Positions 1-8,421 of a stretch of DNA of 64,000 bases are shown here, piece by piece. Origin of the DNA: Bacillota bacterium. Lineage in GTDB: Bacteria > Bacillota > Clostridia > Tissierellales > MES13. The position numbers were made by a program, and so were the translations under genes. The notes under the pieces were generated by a model that was not told where the DNA came from, searched no databases, and saw only the letters and a program-made list of their open reading frames with translations. Location of the stretch: assembly GCA_009711785.1 (NCBI GenBank), contig VENA01000017.1:18740-82739 (forward strand). The letters are read 5' to 3'. Position 1 is the first letter of the stretch. Every line of letters starts with the position of its first letter.

Positions 1-444
1 ACTATATCTAGTAAAAATAAAAAGATATTAAAATATGAGATAATAGTGTTTATTCCATTGATAATATTTTCATCTTTTTATTTTTTTAATCGAGAATTTC
101 AGTTAGAAATAAAGAGTTATTTATCTCCTAATAAAGAACATACTGTATTTTATGATAATGAAAAATTAAAGATTGAATTACCTGATAAATCAGTGTGGTT
201 ATTCAAAACACCTACTGATGTATATCATAGCAAATATAGTGTTAAATATTGCAAGAAATATTTTGAGTACAATTTGAAAAAATTAAGAAAAGATAAGAAG
301 ATTAGCAACTATACTTATAATAATAAAGAGTCTTGTTATATAGTAACTATTAAACCTAAAATTATATTTAAAATTAATTTCATTGAAAATCTAGATACTC
401 GACGTTTTTCAATTACTGAGGTAGATGTTGATAAAAATAGATAA
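1..444 (+). CDS. Hypothetical membrane-anchored protein, 5' end outside window
   Basis: The reading frame is open back to base 1, so the GTG at 46 is probably not the true start and the gene is cut by the window edge. The visible part begins with charged residues, then one hydrophobic segment (FIPLIIFSSFYFF), then about 110 mostly polar residues rich in Lys, Tyr and Asn. This looks like a short N-terminal anchor with an outside domain. I do not recognise the family. No terminator follows; the next 270 bases hold a broken frame. Function unknown. Confidence 0.5.
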   Translation, partial: TISSKNKKILKYEIIVFIPLIIFSSFYFFNREFQLEIKSYLSPNKEHTVFYDNEKLKIELPDKSVWLFKTPTDVYHSKYSVKYCKKYFEYNLKKLRKDKKISNYTYNNKESCYIVTIKPKIIFKINFIENLDTRRFSITEVDVDKNR

Positions 445-474
445 TAAACTAATCACGAGTTGACTCAACTTTAA

Positions 475-705
475 TTAAATATAAGAATAGGAATTAATAT
501 AGAACAATTGAAAAAACGAGGTTATATTAAAGAGGATTTCATAAAAACAGAACTAATGATATGGAAGTTGTTAAGAGCATAACAAACTTTTAAATGTAAT
601 AAGGTACAAGATATACTTGAAAAATATAGCATGGCAAATGTAAAACAACATAGATGGGAAGCTATAAGAAGCTTAAAACAGATAGATAGAATAGTAATAC
701 AGTAA
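475..705 (+). pseudogene. Possible decayed ORF with one in-frame TAA
   Basis: From 475 one frame reads as protein-like sequence (LKKRGYIKEDFIKTELMIW), meets a TAA at 580-582, and continues in the same frame for 40 more codons (VKQHRWEAIRSLKQIDRI) to a TAA at 703-705. A CAA to TAA change would explain the break. No good start codon or ribosome binding site is visible at the front. I cannot name a family, and chance open frame in AT-rich DNA is the alternative. Confidence 0.3.
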
Positions 706-781
706 TAATACTAGAATCGTGACTTATATTAACGATAAAAATAAGTCTTATAAATATAAAACTTGTAAAGGAATGTTTTGT

Positions 782-1186
782 ATGAGAAAAATCACAAAGA
801 TTTTAATAATGACTCTTTTAATTATATCAGTTTTATTTCTAAGGCATATCTATACCTATAGAACAATGGGTATTATTGAAGCTATAAGACCAAATGCTGA
901 TGAAATAAAAAGAGTAGAAATATTATTTAATAATGAGACTAAGATAATTAATAAAAAAGATGATATAAACAAGTTACTAGAGTTTTTTGATAAGTACAAA
1001 ATAAAAAAGGATAAAAATAATAAAGTAATAAGATTAAATGATGATATATATATGCTTAATATTTTAAGTAATAATAATGCTAGCTACATAATTCCACAAA
1101 AAAATCAAATAACTATAGATGGATATAATTATAACATAGTAGATAATAATCTAGATATAAATTATTTTGATAAATACTGGAAGTAA
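782..1186 (+). CDS. Hypothetical secreted or membrane-anchored protein
   Basis: The frame is open from a GTG at 719, but AAAGGA at 767-772 fits an ATG at 782 (MRKITKILIM), giving 134 residues. The N-terminus is two or three basic residues followed by a hydrophobic stretch of about 17, a signal peptide or anchor without a lipobox Cys. The rest is a small charged domain in which a phrase like VEILFNNETKIINKKDDINKL recalls small Firmicute lipoprotein-like families such as DUF5301; that match is only an impression. It stands alone between decayed sequence and the yuzF-like gene. Function unknown. Confidence 0.5.
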   Translation: MRKITKILIMTLLIISVLFLRHIYTYRTMGIIEAIRPNADEIKRVEILFNNETKIINKKDDINKLLEFFDKYKIKKDKNNKVIRLNDDIYMLNILSNNNASYIIPQKNQITIDGYNYNIVDNNLDINYFDKYWK

Positions 1187-1388
1187 TTTATTTTTAGCAA
1201 AGCAACTAAATAATAACTATTTTGGTACAGTTTCAAAGGGAGAAACAATTCTTTGCTCAAAAGATTAGATAGATCATTTTTATAATAGAAAAATAAATAA
1301 TTTCAGTTATAATTATATTTAACTTTCATTCTAGTAAACATACTTACCTTGAACATTATGCCTTTAATATAAATTTGTTTTAAGGATA
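1187..1388. other. Intergenic stretch without a gene
   Basis: No open frame with a binding site is seen. AGCAAAG (1196-1202) and CTTTGCT (1251-1257) are inverted copies flanking a smaller hairpin, GTTTC/GAAAC near 1230-1246. There is no T tract, so it is not an obvious terminator. Confidence 0.3.
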
Positions 1389-1416
1389 ACTTAATAAAAA
1401 CCTCTAACATATAATA
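1389..1416 (+). promoter_or_regulatory. Possible mother-cell sigma (SigK-type) promoter for yuzF-like gene
   Basis: CATATAATA at 1408-1416 matches the CATANNNTA pattern known for SigK -10 boxes, with an AC at 1389-1390, 17 bases upstream. The gene behind it belongs to a spore-associated family, which makes a sporulation promoter plausible. The AT-richness makes chance matches common. Confidence 0.25.
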
Positions 1417-1446
1417 AATAGAGATAATATAAAGGAGGTTTTAAAA

Positions 1447-1701
1447 GTGTATAATGGATATATGAATATGCCAAATAATAATTATTATCCCATTCAAAAT
1501 ATATTATTAGTTGAACCCTACGTACTAGAAACGTTAAAAAGCATAATAGGTAAAAGAGTTATAATTGATACAATAAGAGGTACAGTACAAGGAACCCTTG
1601 TAGATGTTAAACCTGATCATGTTGTGGTAAAAGAGTTCGAAGATGATCAACCAACATTTGTTCGGATTCAACAAATAGTTTTTGTAATGCCAATTAGATA
1701 G
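1447..1701 (+). CDS. DUF2642 family protein, YuzF-like
   Basis: 84 residues starting at GTG 1447 behind a strong AAAGGAGG (1431-1438). After an Asn/Tyr/Met-rich leader of about 16 residues comes the DUF2642 core: LLVEPYVLETLKSIIGK, a short beta-barrel-like domain with VRGTVQGTLVDVKPDH-type sequence, and the end FVRIQQIVFVMP. This closely resembles Bacillus YuzF, a small protein in a family often linked to spores and spore coats. The biochemical role is not established. The possible SigK-type promoter upstream would agree with expression in the mother cell. Confidence 0.75.
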   Translation: MYNGYMNMPNNNYYPIQNILLVEPYVLETLKSIIGKRVIIDTIRGTVQGTLVDVKPDHVVVKEFEDDQPTFVRIQQIVFVMPIR

Positions 1702-1726
1702 TTATATAAAAAAATATAATGAATAG

Positions 1727-1897
1727 TCTATTACGTTCATGATAACTTGCTTTAGATAAATTCATAAAGTCCTTATTGAGAGTTAGCTTATTCCCTACAT
1801 CAACCTATTAATAGTAAGATGGTTCTGCTAACATTAATAAGGAGGGGAGAATATCTGATAGTAGTCCTTCTTAGTCAATTACTAAGAAGGATTTTTT
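1727..1897 (+). ncRNA. Candidate structured RNA ending in a strong terminator
   Basis: Nested perfect helices can be drawn: TCCTTATT 1770-1777 with AATAAGGA 1836-1843, GTTAGC 1782-1787 with GCTAAC 1827-1832, and AACC 1802-1805 with GGTT 1821-1824. A terminator follows: TCCTTCTTAGT 1865-1875 with ACTAAGAAGGA 1881-1891, then TTTTTT. A TATAAT lies at about 1714-1719. The terminator arm AAGAAGGA could compete with AATAAGGA for TCCTTATT, so it could be a switch for the broken gene behind it. It could also be a stand-alone RNA of 6S size. It fits no riboswitch class that I can recognise. Confidence 0.4.
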
Positions 1898-1921
1898 AAT
1901 TTAAAAGGAGAGAAATATATT

Positions 1922-2251
1922 ATGTTTATGATATATAATATATAAAGAGAACTTAAATGCTTCATTACTATTTGATAATTTTGTGGCATTAAGTAAACAA
2001 CTTAACAATGTTGAAGAAACTTTAGAAATGTATCGAGAGGATTTTAATGATAGTATAATTCAGGGTAAATTACAAAGGAAGAAAAGATAAGAAAAATTTC
2101 AAGTATTTTAGATAAGTATGGTCAAAACTTAAGTGATATGATATTTACTGAACATATAGGAGTATCAGGTATGTACAAACAAGAAATACTAGATAGAATT
2201 ATGAATATAATTGATAATATCAATAAGGAAATTTCAAAAGAAGGTATTTAA
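1922..2251 (+). pseudogene. Frameshifted hypothetical gene
   Basis: A good binding site (AAGGAGA 1905-1911) precedes ATG 1922, but that frame stops after seven codons at 1943. The next frame (from about 1947) then reads LLFDNFVALSKQLNNVEETL and on to a TAA at 2088. The first frame resumes from about 2069 as ITKEEKIRKISSILDKYG through to TAA at 2249-2251. So a +1 and a compensating -1 shift separate three plausible pieces of one roughly 108-residue helical protein. The shifts sit in an AT repeat and a purine tract, so sequencing error is possible. No family recognised. Confidence 0.55.
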
Positions 2252-2410
2252 TACATACAGTAATGTTCGTACTTACTTCTATTTTTTTATTAGCATATAA
2301 GTGTTATTTTTTCTCCATACCAATATTATTCACTAACAAAGCTATTTAAAAAGATATTGATAAATTTTTAAAAAGATTAAAAGAGGCTTGCTAATAAGTG
2401 TTGTTTAAAG
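2252..2410 (+). other. Stretch with no intact gene
   Basis: A short frame with one internal TAA reads KDIDKFLKRLKEAC and ends near 2395. It could be a further gene remnant or chance. Nothing else is seen before the terminator at 2411. Confidence 0.2.
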
Positions 2411-2450
2411 ATCCACTAGAATATTTATATTAATTCTAGTGGATTTTTAT
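2411..2450 (+). terminator. Intrinsic terminator
   Basis: ATCCACTAGAAT (2411-2422) pairs perfectly with ATTCTAGTGGAT (2433-2444), followed by TTTTATTT. It closes the decayed region. Confidence 0.85.
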
Positions 2451-2544
2451 TTGTTGTTATAGTTAGATATATACTTTCTTTGTATAGAAAAGTTTAACTT
2501 TGCATAATAATAACAATAAAGACGCTTTTTTGGAGGATGTTATT

Positions 2545-2877
2545 ATGGATTTTAATATTAAAATAGAAGGTAAAAATAAATATACGAGATATGGATATAT
2601 AAAGGGAGAAATAGGGAAGTATAAGTGGTATGCCTTAGTACATAAAGAATCATTAAATAATGGCATAGATCCAAATACTTTAGAAAAAGGAAAAGGGAAA
2701 ATAACAAGGTTATGTGTTTATAAGGATGTAAATATAAATAGTGATACTCATATTAAAAGATATATATTTGCAAACTATAAAAGGGGTTGGGATGTATTAA
2801 GTAAAAATCATAAAGAATTGATTATACAGTTAGTTGAATATTTAGATAGAAGATATAATATAGTTGTAATCAAATAA
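2545..2877 (+). CDS. Conserved hypothetical protein (DUF7678-like)
   Basis: TGGAGGA at 2531-2537 fits ATG 2545 (MDFNIKIEGK), so the longer frame from 2500 is rejected; 110 residues result. The middle, GYIKGEIGKYKWYALV and LEKGKGKITRLCVY, and the end VEYLDRRYNIVVIK recall a small soluble Firmicute family I associate with DUF7678, including the WDVLSKNH-like central part. No signal peptide, membrane segment or catalytic motif is visible. It stands alone between two terminators. Function unknown. Confidence 0.6.
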   Translation: MDFNIKIEGKNKYTRYGYIKGEIGKYKWYALVHKESLNNGIDPNTLEKGKGKITRLCVYKDVNINSDTHIKRYIFANYKRGWDVLSKNHKELIIQLVEYLDRRYNIVVIK

Positions 2878-2880
2878 TTG

Positions 2881-2915
2881 ACACCTTTCTTTTTTAAAAG
2901 TAAGGTGTTTAATTT
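2881..2915 (+). terminator. Intrinsic terminator
   Basis: ACACCTT (2881-2887) pairs with AAGGTGT (2902-2908), followed by a T-rich tail. It lies just after the stop of the hypothetical gene. Confidence 0.7.
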
Positions 2916-2991
2916 TATGTTAGAAAATAAAGGATTTATTATTAATATATAGAATAGTTTAAACTAGAAATCATTATTTAAGAGGTGTAAA

Positions 2992-3531
2992 ATGAATATA
3001 CCAAACTTTTTGACTACTATAAGATTTATACTAATTCCAATTTTTATTGCTATATTTTATTCGCCAATGAAAAATAATATAGTTATTGCTACATATATTT
3101 TTATATTAGCTGGCATAACAGATGTTTTAGATGGTTATATAGCACGTAAATATGATATGATAACGAAATTTGGTACGGTTTTAGATCCTTTAGCAGATAA
3201 GCTAATGTTAATAACTGTGTTAATTTGTTTTACAGATGCAAATTTTCTACCTATTTGGGTTATACTAGTTGTGGGACTAAAAGAAATAACTATGATATTA
3301 GGTGGGATATTTCTTTATTATTGTGGAGACAAAACTGTTATACCAGCAAATAAATATGGTAAGGTAGCTACAGTTTCCTTTTATATAGCAATACTTTCTA
3401 TAGCGTTTCATTTAAATAAGATATTTAGTTATGCATTAATAATTTTAGCTGTTATAATTACAATAATAGCTTTTATAAATTATGTAATAGGGTTTAATAC
3501 TAAAAATAAAAATATTAATATTGACAAATAA
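2992..3531 (+). CDS. pgsA: CDP-diacylglycerol--glycerol-3-phosphate 3-phosphatidyltransferase
   Basis: This 179-residue membrane enzyme makes phosphatidylglycerol phosphate from CDP-diacylglycerol and glycerol 3-phosphate, the committed step to phosphatidylglycerol and cardiolipin. The CDP-alcohol phosphotransferase signature is complete: D44, D47-G48, A51-R52, G61, D65 and D69. The rest is five or six hydrophobic helices, and the length is typical for PgsA. GAGGTG precedes ATG 2992. The last codons contain the -35 box of the valS T-box promoter, so the two transcription units overlap. Another CDP-alcohol transferase is possible but less likely at this length. Confidence 0.88.
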   Translation: MNIPNFLTTIRFILIPIFIAIFYSPMKNNIVIATYIFILAGITDVLDGYIARKYDMITKFGTVLDPLADKLMLITVLICFTDANFLPIWVILVVGLKEITMILGGIFLYYCGDKTVIPANKYGKVATVSFYIAILSIAFHLNKIFSYALIILAVIITIIAFINYVIGFNTKNKNINIDK

Positions 3532-3550
3532 GCTTATGTTTATGTATAAT
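3521..3550 (+). promoter_or_regulatory. SigA-type promoter of the valS T-box transcript
   Basis: TTGACA (3521-3526) and TATAAT (3545-3550) are both perfect and 18 bases apart. The -35 box lies inside the last codons of pgsA. Confidence 0.85.
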
Positions 3551-3574
3551 GATAAATAATTAAAAATAAATAGG

Positions 3575-3800
3575 CATTGAAAGAGAGGAGTAGATGAAAT
3601 CCTTTTAAGAGAATGAAACTTATAGCTGAGAGGTTTCTAAAGGCAATTTTATTGAAGGTAGCTCTGGAGCTTTCGGGCTGAAATTTTATTAGGCTCGAAC
3701 GGATAAATCCGTTAACTATTAAGTGTCAGTCAGTGATGGCTGGAATTAAGGTGGTACCGCGATATTTACTTTCGTCCTTTTTAGGATGAAAGTTTTTTTT
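3575..3800 (+). promoter_or_regulatory. T-box leader, valine specifier
   Basis: The leader shows AGTA in the stem I loop (about 3590), a GUA specifier at 3658-3660 after GAAG and before the CTCT of the lower helix, the T-box core GGTGGTACCGCG (3750-3761), and the terminator ACTTTCGTCC (3768-3777)/GGATGAAAGT (3784-3793) with T8. In this class, uncharged tRNA binding the specifier and the TGGT motif prevents termination. Uncharged tRNA-Val should therefore switch on the small membrane gene and valS. TGGT implies discriminator A on the tRNA. Confidence 0.95.
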
Positions 3801-3815
3801 ATTTTAAATAGGGAA

Positions 3816-3998
3816 GTGATAACAATATATCAATTAGGAGGAATTGTTTTTATAATAAGTACCATTGTCATGTTTGGATCTGACAAATTTTATAAGGCTG
3901 GTAAAATTAAAAACCTTAAAAACTTACTAATAATTAAGGTTTCAGCTTTATTAGTCTCTATAGTAGCTGTATTACTTATGTTTTTTGGAAATAAATAA
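3816..3998 (+). CDS. Small two-helix membrane protein between T-box and valS
   Basis: The frame reaches back to an ATG at 3786 inside the T-box terminator stem. GTG 3816 is the more likely start, although its binding site (AGGGAA 3810-3815) lies too close to be ideal. About 60 residues: a hydrophobic segment ([13 protein letters not shown]), a basic loop ([13 protein letters not shown]), and a second hydrophobic segment ending LLMFFGNK. It ends 14 bases before valS and must be co-transcribed with it behind the tRNA-Val switch. No family recognised. A gene of similar design follows the Phe T-box. Confidence 0.6.
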   Translation: MITIYQLGGIVFIISTIVMFGSDKFYKAGKIKNLKNLLIIKVSALLVSIVAVLLMFFGNK

Positions 3999-4012
3999 TT
4001 GGGAGGGATAAA

Positions 4013-6661
4013 ATGACTGAAAACTTGTCAAAGACATATAATCCGAAGGAATTTGAAGACAAACTTTATAAGTATTGGAATGAAAATGGTTATTTTAAAG
4101 CTGATGTAAATGAGGATAAAGAACCATTTACAATTATGATGCCACCACCAAATGTTACTGGTAATCTTCATATGGGTCATGCTATTAATCATACTATCCA
4201 AGATATATTAATTAGATGGAAGAGAATGGAAGGGTACGAATCTCTTTGGTTACCAGGAACGGATCATGCTAGTATATCCACAGAAGCTAAAGTAGTTGCT
4301 AAAATACGCAATGAAGGAAAATCTAAGGATGATTTAGGTAGGGAAAAATTCTTAGATAAGGCTTGGGAATGGACAGAAGAATATGGTGGAAATATTAGAA
4401 AACAATTAAGAAAATTAGGAGTTTCATGTGATTGGTCTAAGGAAAGATTCACATTAGATGAAGGTCTTAGTAATGCTGTAGAAGAGGTATTTATTAGATT
4501 ATATGAGAAAGGTTTAATTTATCGTGGAAATAGGATAATAAATTGGTGTCCAAATTGTGGAACTGCTATATCCGATGCAGAAGTTGAGCATGAGGATGAA
4601 AAAGGTAAATTATGGCATATAAAATATCCATTTAAAGATAGTGATGAGTATGTGTCTATAGCAACTACAAGACCAGAAACAATGCTTGGAGATGTTGCAG
4701 TAGCAGTAAATCCTGAAGATGAAAGGTATGAAGGTTTAATAGGGAAAAAATTAATTTTACCATTAGTTAATAGAGAAATACCTATAGTAGCTGATGATTA
4801 TGTGGATATGGAGTTTGGAACTGGAGCAGTAAAAATAACACCAGCCCATGATCCTAACGATTTTGAAATAGGATTAAGACATGACCTTGAGCAGTTAAAG
4901 ATAATGAATGATGATGCTACAATAAGCTCTTTAGGTGGAGAATATGAAGGATTAGATAGATACGAAGCTAGAAAGAAAATTGTTAAAGATTTAGAAAATC
5001 AAGGCTATTTAGTAGAAATAGAAGATCATGATCATAGTGTAGGACATTGTGAAAGATGTAATGAAACAATAGAACCTATTATATCTAAACAGTGGTTTGT
5101 TGATATGAAGCCTATTGCAGAGCCTGCAATTAAAGCCTATAAGGATGGGAAATTTAAATTTATCCCTGAAAGATTCGGAAAAATTTACCTAAATTGGCTT
5201 GAAAATATAAGAGACTGGTGTATATCAAGACAATTATGGTGGGGCCATAGATTGCCAGTTTATTATTGTAAAGATTGTAAAGAAGTAATAGTGTCAAAGG
5301 AAAAACCTGAAAAATGCAGTAAATGTGATAGTAATAATCTATATCAAGATCCTGATACTTTAGATACGTGGTTCTCATCTGCATTATGGCCATTTTCAAC
5401 ATTAGGTTGGCCAGAGGATACTAAAGAATTAGAGTATTTCTATCCTACAGATGTATTAGTTACTGGATATGATATCATATTCTTCTGGGTAGTAAGAATG
5501 GTTTTCTCAGGATTAGAACATATGGGAGAAATTCCCTTTGAGAATGTATTTATAACAGGTCTTGTAAGAGATCCTAAGGGAAGAAAAATGAGTAAATCTT
5601 TAGGTAATGGCATTGATCCATTAGAAGTTATTGAAGAATATGGTTCAGATGCTTTAAGATTTTCCTTAGTTACTGGAAACACTCCAGGTAATGATATGAG
5701 ATTCCATATGGAAAGGGTAGAAGCTAGTAGAAATTTTGCAAATAAACTATGGAATGCTTCTAGATTTGTAATTATGAATTTAGAAGAGGAAACTATTAAA
5801 GAAGATAAGGCTAAGAAATTATTAGAAAAAGAAGATAAATGGATTATATCAAGATTAAACAATGTAGCGAAAGAGGCTACAGAAAATTTAAATAAATTTG
5901 AATTAGGTATGGCTGCACAGAAAATATATGATTTTATATGGAATGAATATTGCGATTGGTATATTGAGATGGTAAAACCACGTCTTTATGGTGAAGATAT
6001 CGAAAGTAAAAATACAGCAAGATATGTATTATTAAATGTATTAAAAGATACTTTAAAACTTCTACATCCATTTATGCCTTTTATTACAGAAGAAATATGG
6101 AATCATTTACCTGAAACAAAGGATAGTTTAATAATACAAAATTGGCCAAAATATACAGAAGAAAATAATTATAAAGTAGCTGAAGAAAATATAGATTTCA
6201 TTATGGAAGCAATAAGAAATATAAGAAATATTAGAGCTGAAATGGATGTTATACCATCTAAGAAAGCTAAAGTTATATTTGTTACTCTAGATAATGATAT
6301 TAAAGAGATTTTAAATAATGGAGATAGATATTTTAAAACATTAGCATCAGCATCTGAAATTGAAATTAAAGAAAATAAAGAAGGTATAGGTGAAGATGCA
6401 ATGTCAGCTGTTGTTGACAAATGTGAAATATATTTACCATTAGAAGAGTTAGTAGATATAGAAAAGGAAATTGAAAGATTAGAAAAGGAAAGAAAAAGAT
6501 TAGAAGGTGAATTAAAAAGGGTTAATGGGAAACTTTCTAATGAAGGATTTGTAAATAAAGCTCCAGAGCATATAGTAAAAGAGGAAAAAGATAAAAAAGA
6601 GAAATATCAAGATATGATGGATAAAGTATTAGAAAGACTAAAGAGTCTTAAAAATAAATAA
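4013..6661 (+). CDS. valS: Valine--tRNA ligase
   Basis: This cytoplasmic class Ia synthetase charges tRNA-Val with valine using ATP. At 882 residues it has the normal length. Visible parts in order: the HIGH-type motif HMGHA near residue 54 after PPPNVTGNL; the CP1 editing domain with [10 protein letters not shown]; zinc-binding Cys pairs (CPNCG, CKDCK, CSKCD); KMSKS near 526; the anticodon-binding domain; and a C-terminal Lys/Glu-rich coiled coil from about 805, as in bacterial ValRS. GGAGGGA precedes ATG 4013. Its control is the upstream T-box. The order valS-folC is also seen in Bacillus. Confidence 0.98.
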   Translation: MTENLSKTYNPKEFEDKLYKYWNENGYFKADVNEDKEPFTIMMPPPNVTGNLHMGHAINHTIQDILIRWKRMEGYESLWLPGTDHASISTEAKVVAKIRNEGKSKDDLGREKFLDKAWEWTEEYGGNIRKQLRKLGVSCDWSKERFTLDEGLSNAVEEVFIRLYEKGLIYRGNRIINWCPNCGTAISDAEVEHEDEKGKLWHIKYPFKDSDEYVSIATTRPETMLGDVAVAVNPEDERYEGLIGKKLILPLVNREIPIVADDYVDMEFGTGAVKITPAHDPNDFEIGLRHDLEQLKIMNDDATISSLGGEYEGLDRYEARKKIVKDLENQGYLVEIEDHDHSVGHCERCNETIEPIISKQWFVDMKPIAEPAIKAYKDGKFKFIPERFGKIYLNWLENIRDWCISRQLWWGHRLPVYYCKDCKEVIVSKEKPEKCSKCDSNNLYQDPDTLDTWFSSALWPFSTLGWPEDTKELEYFYPTDVLVTGYDIIFFWVVRMVFSGLEHMGEIPFENVFITGLVRDPKGRKMSKSLGNGIDPLEVIEEYGSDALRFSLVTGNTPGNDMRFHMERVEASRNFANKLWNASRFVIMNLEEETIKEDKAKKLLEKEDKWIISRLNNVAKEATENLNKFELGMAAQKIYDFIWNEYCDWYIEMVKPRLYGEDIESKNTARYVLLNVLKDTLKLLHPFMPFITEEIWNHLPETKDSLIIQNWPKYTEENNYKVAEENIDFIMEAIRNIRNIRAEMDVIPSKKAKVIFVTLDNDIKEILNNGDRYFKTLASASEIEIKENKEGIGEDAMSAVVDKCEIYLPLEELVDIEKEIERLEKERKRLEGELKRVNGKLSNEGFVNKAPEHIVKEEKDKKEKYQDMMDKVLERLKSLKNK

Positions 6662-6663
6662 AG

Positions 6664-6692
6664 AAAACGGCTGCATATGCAGTCGTTTTTCT
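6664..6692 (+). terminator. Intrinsic terminator after valS
   Basis: AAAACGGCTGCA (6664-6675) pairs with TGCAGTCGTTTT (6678-6689), with one G-U pair, followed by a T tract. Confidence 0.8.
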
Positions 6693-6753
6693 TGTATTAA
6701 CAAAGGGATAAGTATAAAATAGTAAATATGATATATATAAAGAGGTGAATATT

Positions 6754-8052
6754 ATGAATTATAATGAGGCATTAGATTATATACACAGTACTGGTAAATT
6801 TGGCAGTAAATTAGGTTTAGATAATATAAAGGTATTACTAGACTTATTAGATAACCCCCAAAGGGATCTTGAATATATCCATGTAGCAGGGACTAATGGT
6901 AAAGGTTCAACGTCTTCTTTTATGTCAAATATATTAGCTAAAGAAGGATATAAAGTTGGACTTTTCACATCACCATATTTAGAAAAATTTACAGAAAGAA
7001 TAAGGATTAATGATAAATATATACCTATGAAAAGATTAGCACAATTAACAAAAGAGGTTAAAGATAATATAAAAAAAATGTTAGATATGGGCTATGCACA
7101 TCCTACTGAATTTGAAATAGTAACTGCAATAGCTTTAAAGTATTATAGTGAAGAAAAAATAGACATAGTAATATTAGAAGTTGGACTAGGTGGTAGATAT
7201 GATGCAACTAATGTAATAGAAAATTCTTTAGTTTCTGTATTAACTCCAATATCATATGACCATATGAATGTTTTAGGAGATACCTTAGAGAAAATTGCCT
7301 GGGAAAAGGCTGGCATAATTAAAGAAAATAATTTAGTTGTTTCCTATCCCCAGGAAGTTGAAGCACAAAATGTTATAGAAAATATAGTTAAAGAAAAAAA
7401 TGGAAAACTAGTGGTTTCACCATTAGAGAATATTAAAGTTAAAAACAATGATAGTTTTGGGAGTACTTTTGATTTTACATATAATGACTTTAAATTTAAA
7501 AATTTATCTATTAATCTTTTAGGATTTTATCAAATATATAATGCTTCTTTAGCATTAACTGTTTTATTAACATTAAAAGAAAAGGGATTAATTAAATTAA
7601 AAGAAAGTTCTATAAAAAAGGGATTAAAAAGTACAACTTGGAACGGTAGATTAGAGATAATAAGTAAAAATCCTAATTTCTTAATCGATGGAGCCCATAA
7701 TATAGAGGGGGCTAAAGGACTTAAAAAAACACTTTTAGAATCTTTAGAATATGATAGATTAATCCTAGGAATTGCAATGCTTAAGGATAAGGATGTAGAC
7801 AATGTTTTAAAAGAAATAATACCTTTGACAGATACAGTTATAGTTACAGAAGTTAAAGGAAATCCTAGAGCATTAAAAGCAGAGGAATTAAAAGAGAAAA
7901 TTAAAAAGTATAATAACAATTGTATTATTAAAAAGAATATAAACGAGGCAGTTGATGAATCTTTAAATCTTGTAAGTAGTAATGATTTAATAGTATTTTC
8001 TGGATCTTTATATTTAATTGGAGATGTTCGTACAATAATTAAGGGTAAATAG
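6754..8052 (+). CDS. folC: Folylpolyglutamate synthase / dihydrofolate synthase
   Basis: FolC adds glutamate to dihydropteroate and to reduced folates with ATP, retaining the cofactors in the cell. The frame opens at a GTG (6745) that lies inside the binding site AAGAGGTGA, so ATG 6754 (MNYNEALDYI) is taken as the start, giving 432 residues, normal for the family. Landmarks: the ATP loop VAGTNGKGSTSSF near residue 47, SPYLEKFTERI, the Mur-ligase-type centre LEVGLGGRYDATN, and DGAHN in the C-terminal domain. It has its own position behind the valS terminator; the next small gene starts 56 bases downstream. Confidence 0.95.
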   Translation: MNYNEALDYIHSTGKFGSKLGLDNIKVLLDLLDNPQRDLEYIHVAGTNGKGSTSSFMSNILAKEGYKVGLFTSPYLEKFTERIRINDKYIPMKRLAQLTKEVKDNIKKMLDMGYAHPTEFEIVTAIALKYYSEEKIDIVILEVGLGGRYDATNVIENSLVSVLTPISYDHMNVLGDTLEKIAWEKAGIIKENNLVVSYPQEVEAQNVIENIVKEKNGKLVVSPLENIKVKNNDSFGSTFDFTYNDFKFKNLSINLLGFYQIYNASLALTVLLTLKEKGLIKLKESSIKKGLKSTTWNGRLEIISKNPNFLIDGAHNIEGAKGLKKTLLESLEYDRLILGIAMLKDKDVDNVLKEIIPLTDTVIVTEVKGNPRALKAEELKEKIKKYNNNCIIKKNINEAVDESLNLVSSNDLIVFSGSLYLIGDVRTIIKGK

Positions 8053-8108
8053 TAATAGTTTTCTCTCTATTGAATAAACTAGTAATATATTTAATAGGGA
8101 GGATTGTT

Positions 8109-8321
8109 ATGAGTTTAATAGGATTTAGGCCATACAAACATTTAGAAGATGAAGAATTATTAAATGAAATTTACGAAGAGATGGAGAAGTTAAAAAAAAT
8201 ATCAGAGGATGATGAATCCTATAAAGAAGAAGTAATGATTCTTAATGATATGATAATAGAATCTAAAAAAAGAGATTTAAGAGCTAACAACGAAACATTA
8301 TTTAGAAATATACTTTCTTAA
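8109..8321 (+). CDS. Hypothetical 70-residue acidic protein
   Basis: ATAGGGAGG (about 8094-8102) sets the start at ATG 8109 (MSLIGFRPYK) rather than the earlier in-frame TTG at 8070. The protein is soluble, rich in Glu, Lys and Ile, and probably an alpha-helical hairpin: two charged helices around SEDDESYKE. It may be expressed with folC, as no terminator separates them. A strong terminator follows directly. I do not recognise the family. Confidence 0.6.
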   Translation: MSLIGFRPYKHLEDEELLNEIYEEMEKLKKISEDDESYKEEVMILNDMIIESKKRDLRANNETLFRNILS

Positions 8322-8352
8322 CAACTACACTTAATAGGTGTAGTTGTTTTTT
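8320..8352 (+). terminator. Intrinsic terminator
   Basis: AACAACTACAC (8320-8330) pairs perfectly with GTGTAGTTGTT (8338-8348) and is followed by TTTTTC. It ends the folC-side transcript. Confidence 0.85.
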
Positions 8353-8421
8353 CATTCACCATAAAATCTTAATTAGCATAAACTGTTATATAGATAAAAA
8401 GTCTAATAGAGGTGATGTGCT

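Noticed and set aside
2463..2666. Reverse ORF opposite the DUF7678-like gene
   Set aside because: Overlaps a well-supported gene and a terminator region, and lacks a ribosome site.
3786..3815. ATG at 3786 as start of the small membrane gene
   Set aside because: It lies inside the T-box terminator stem and has no ribosome site, so translation from there is unlikely.
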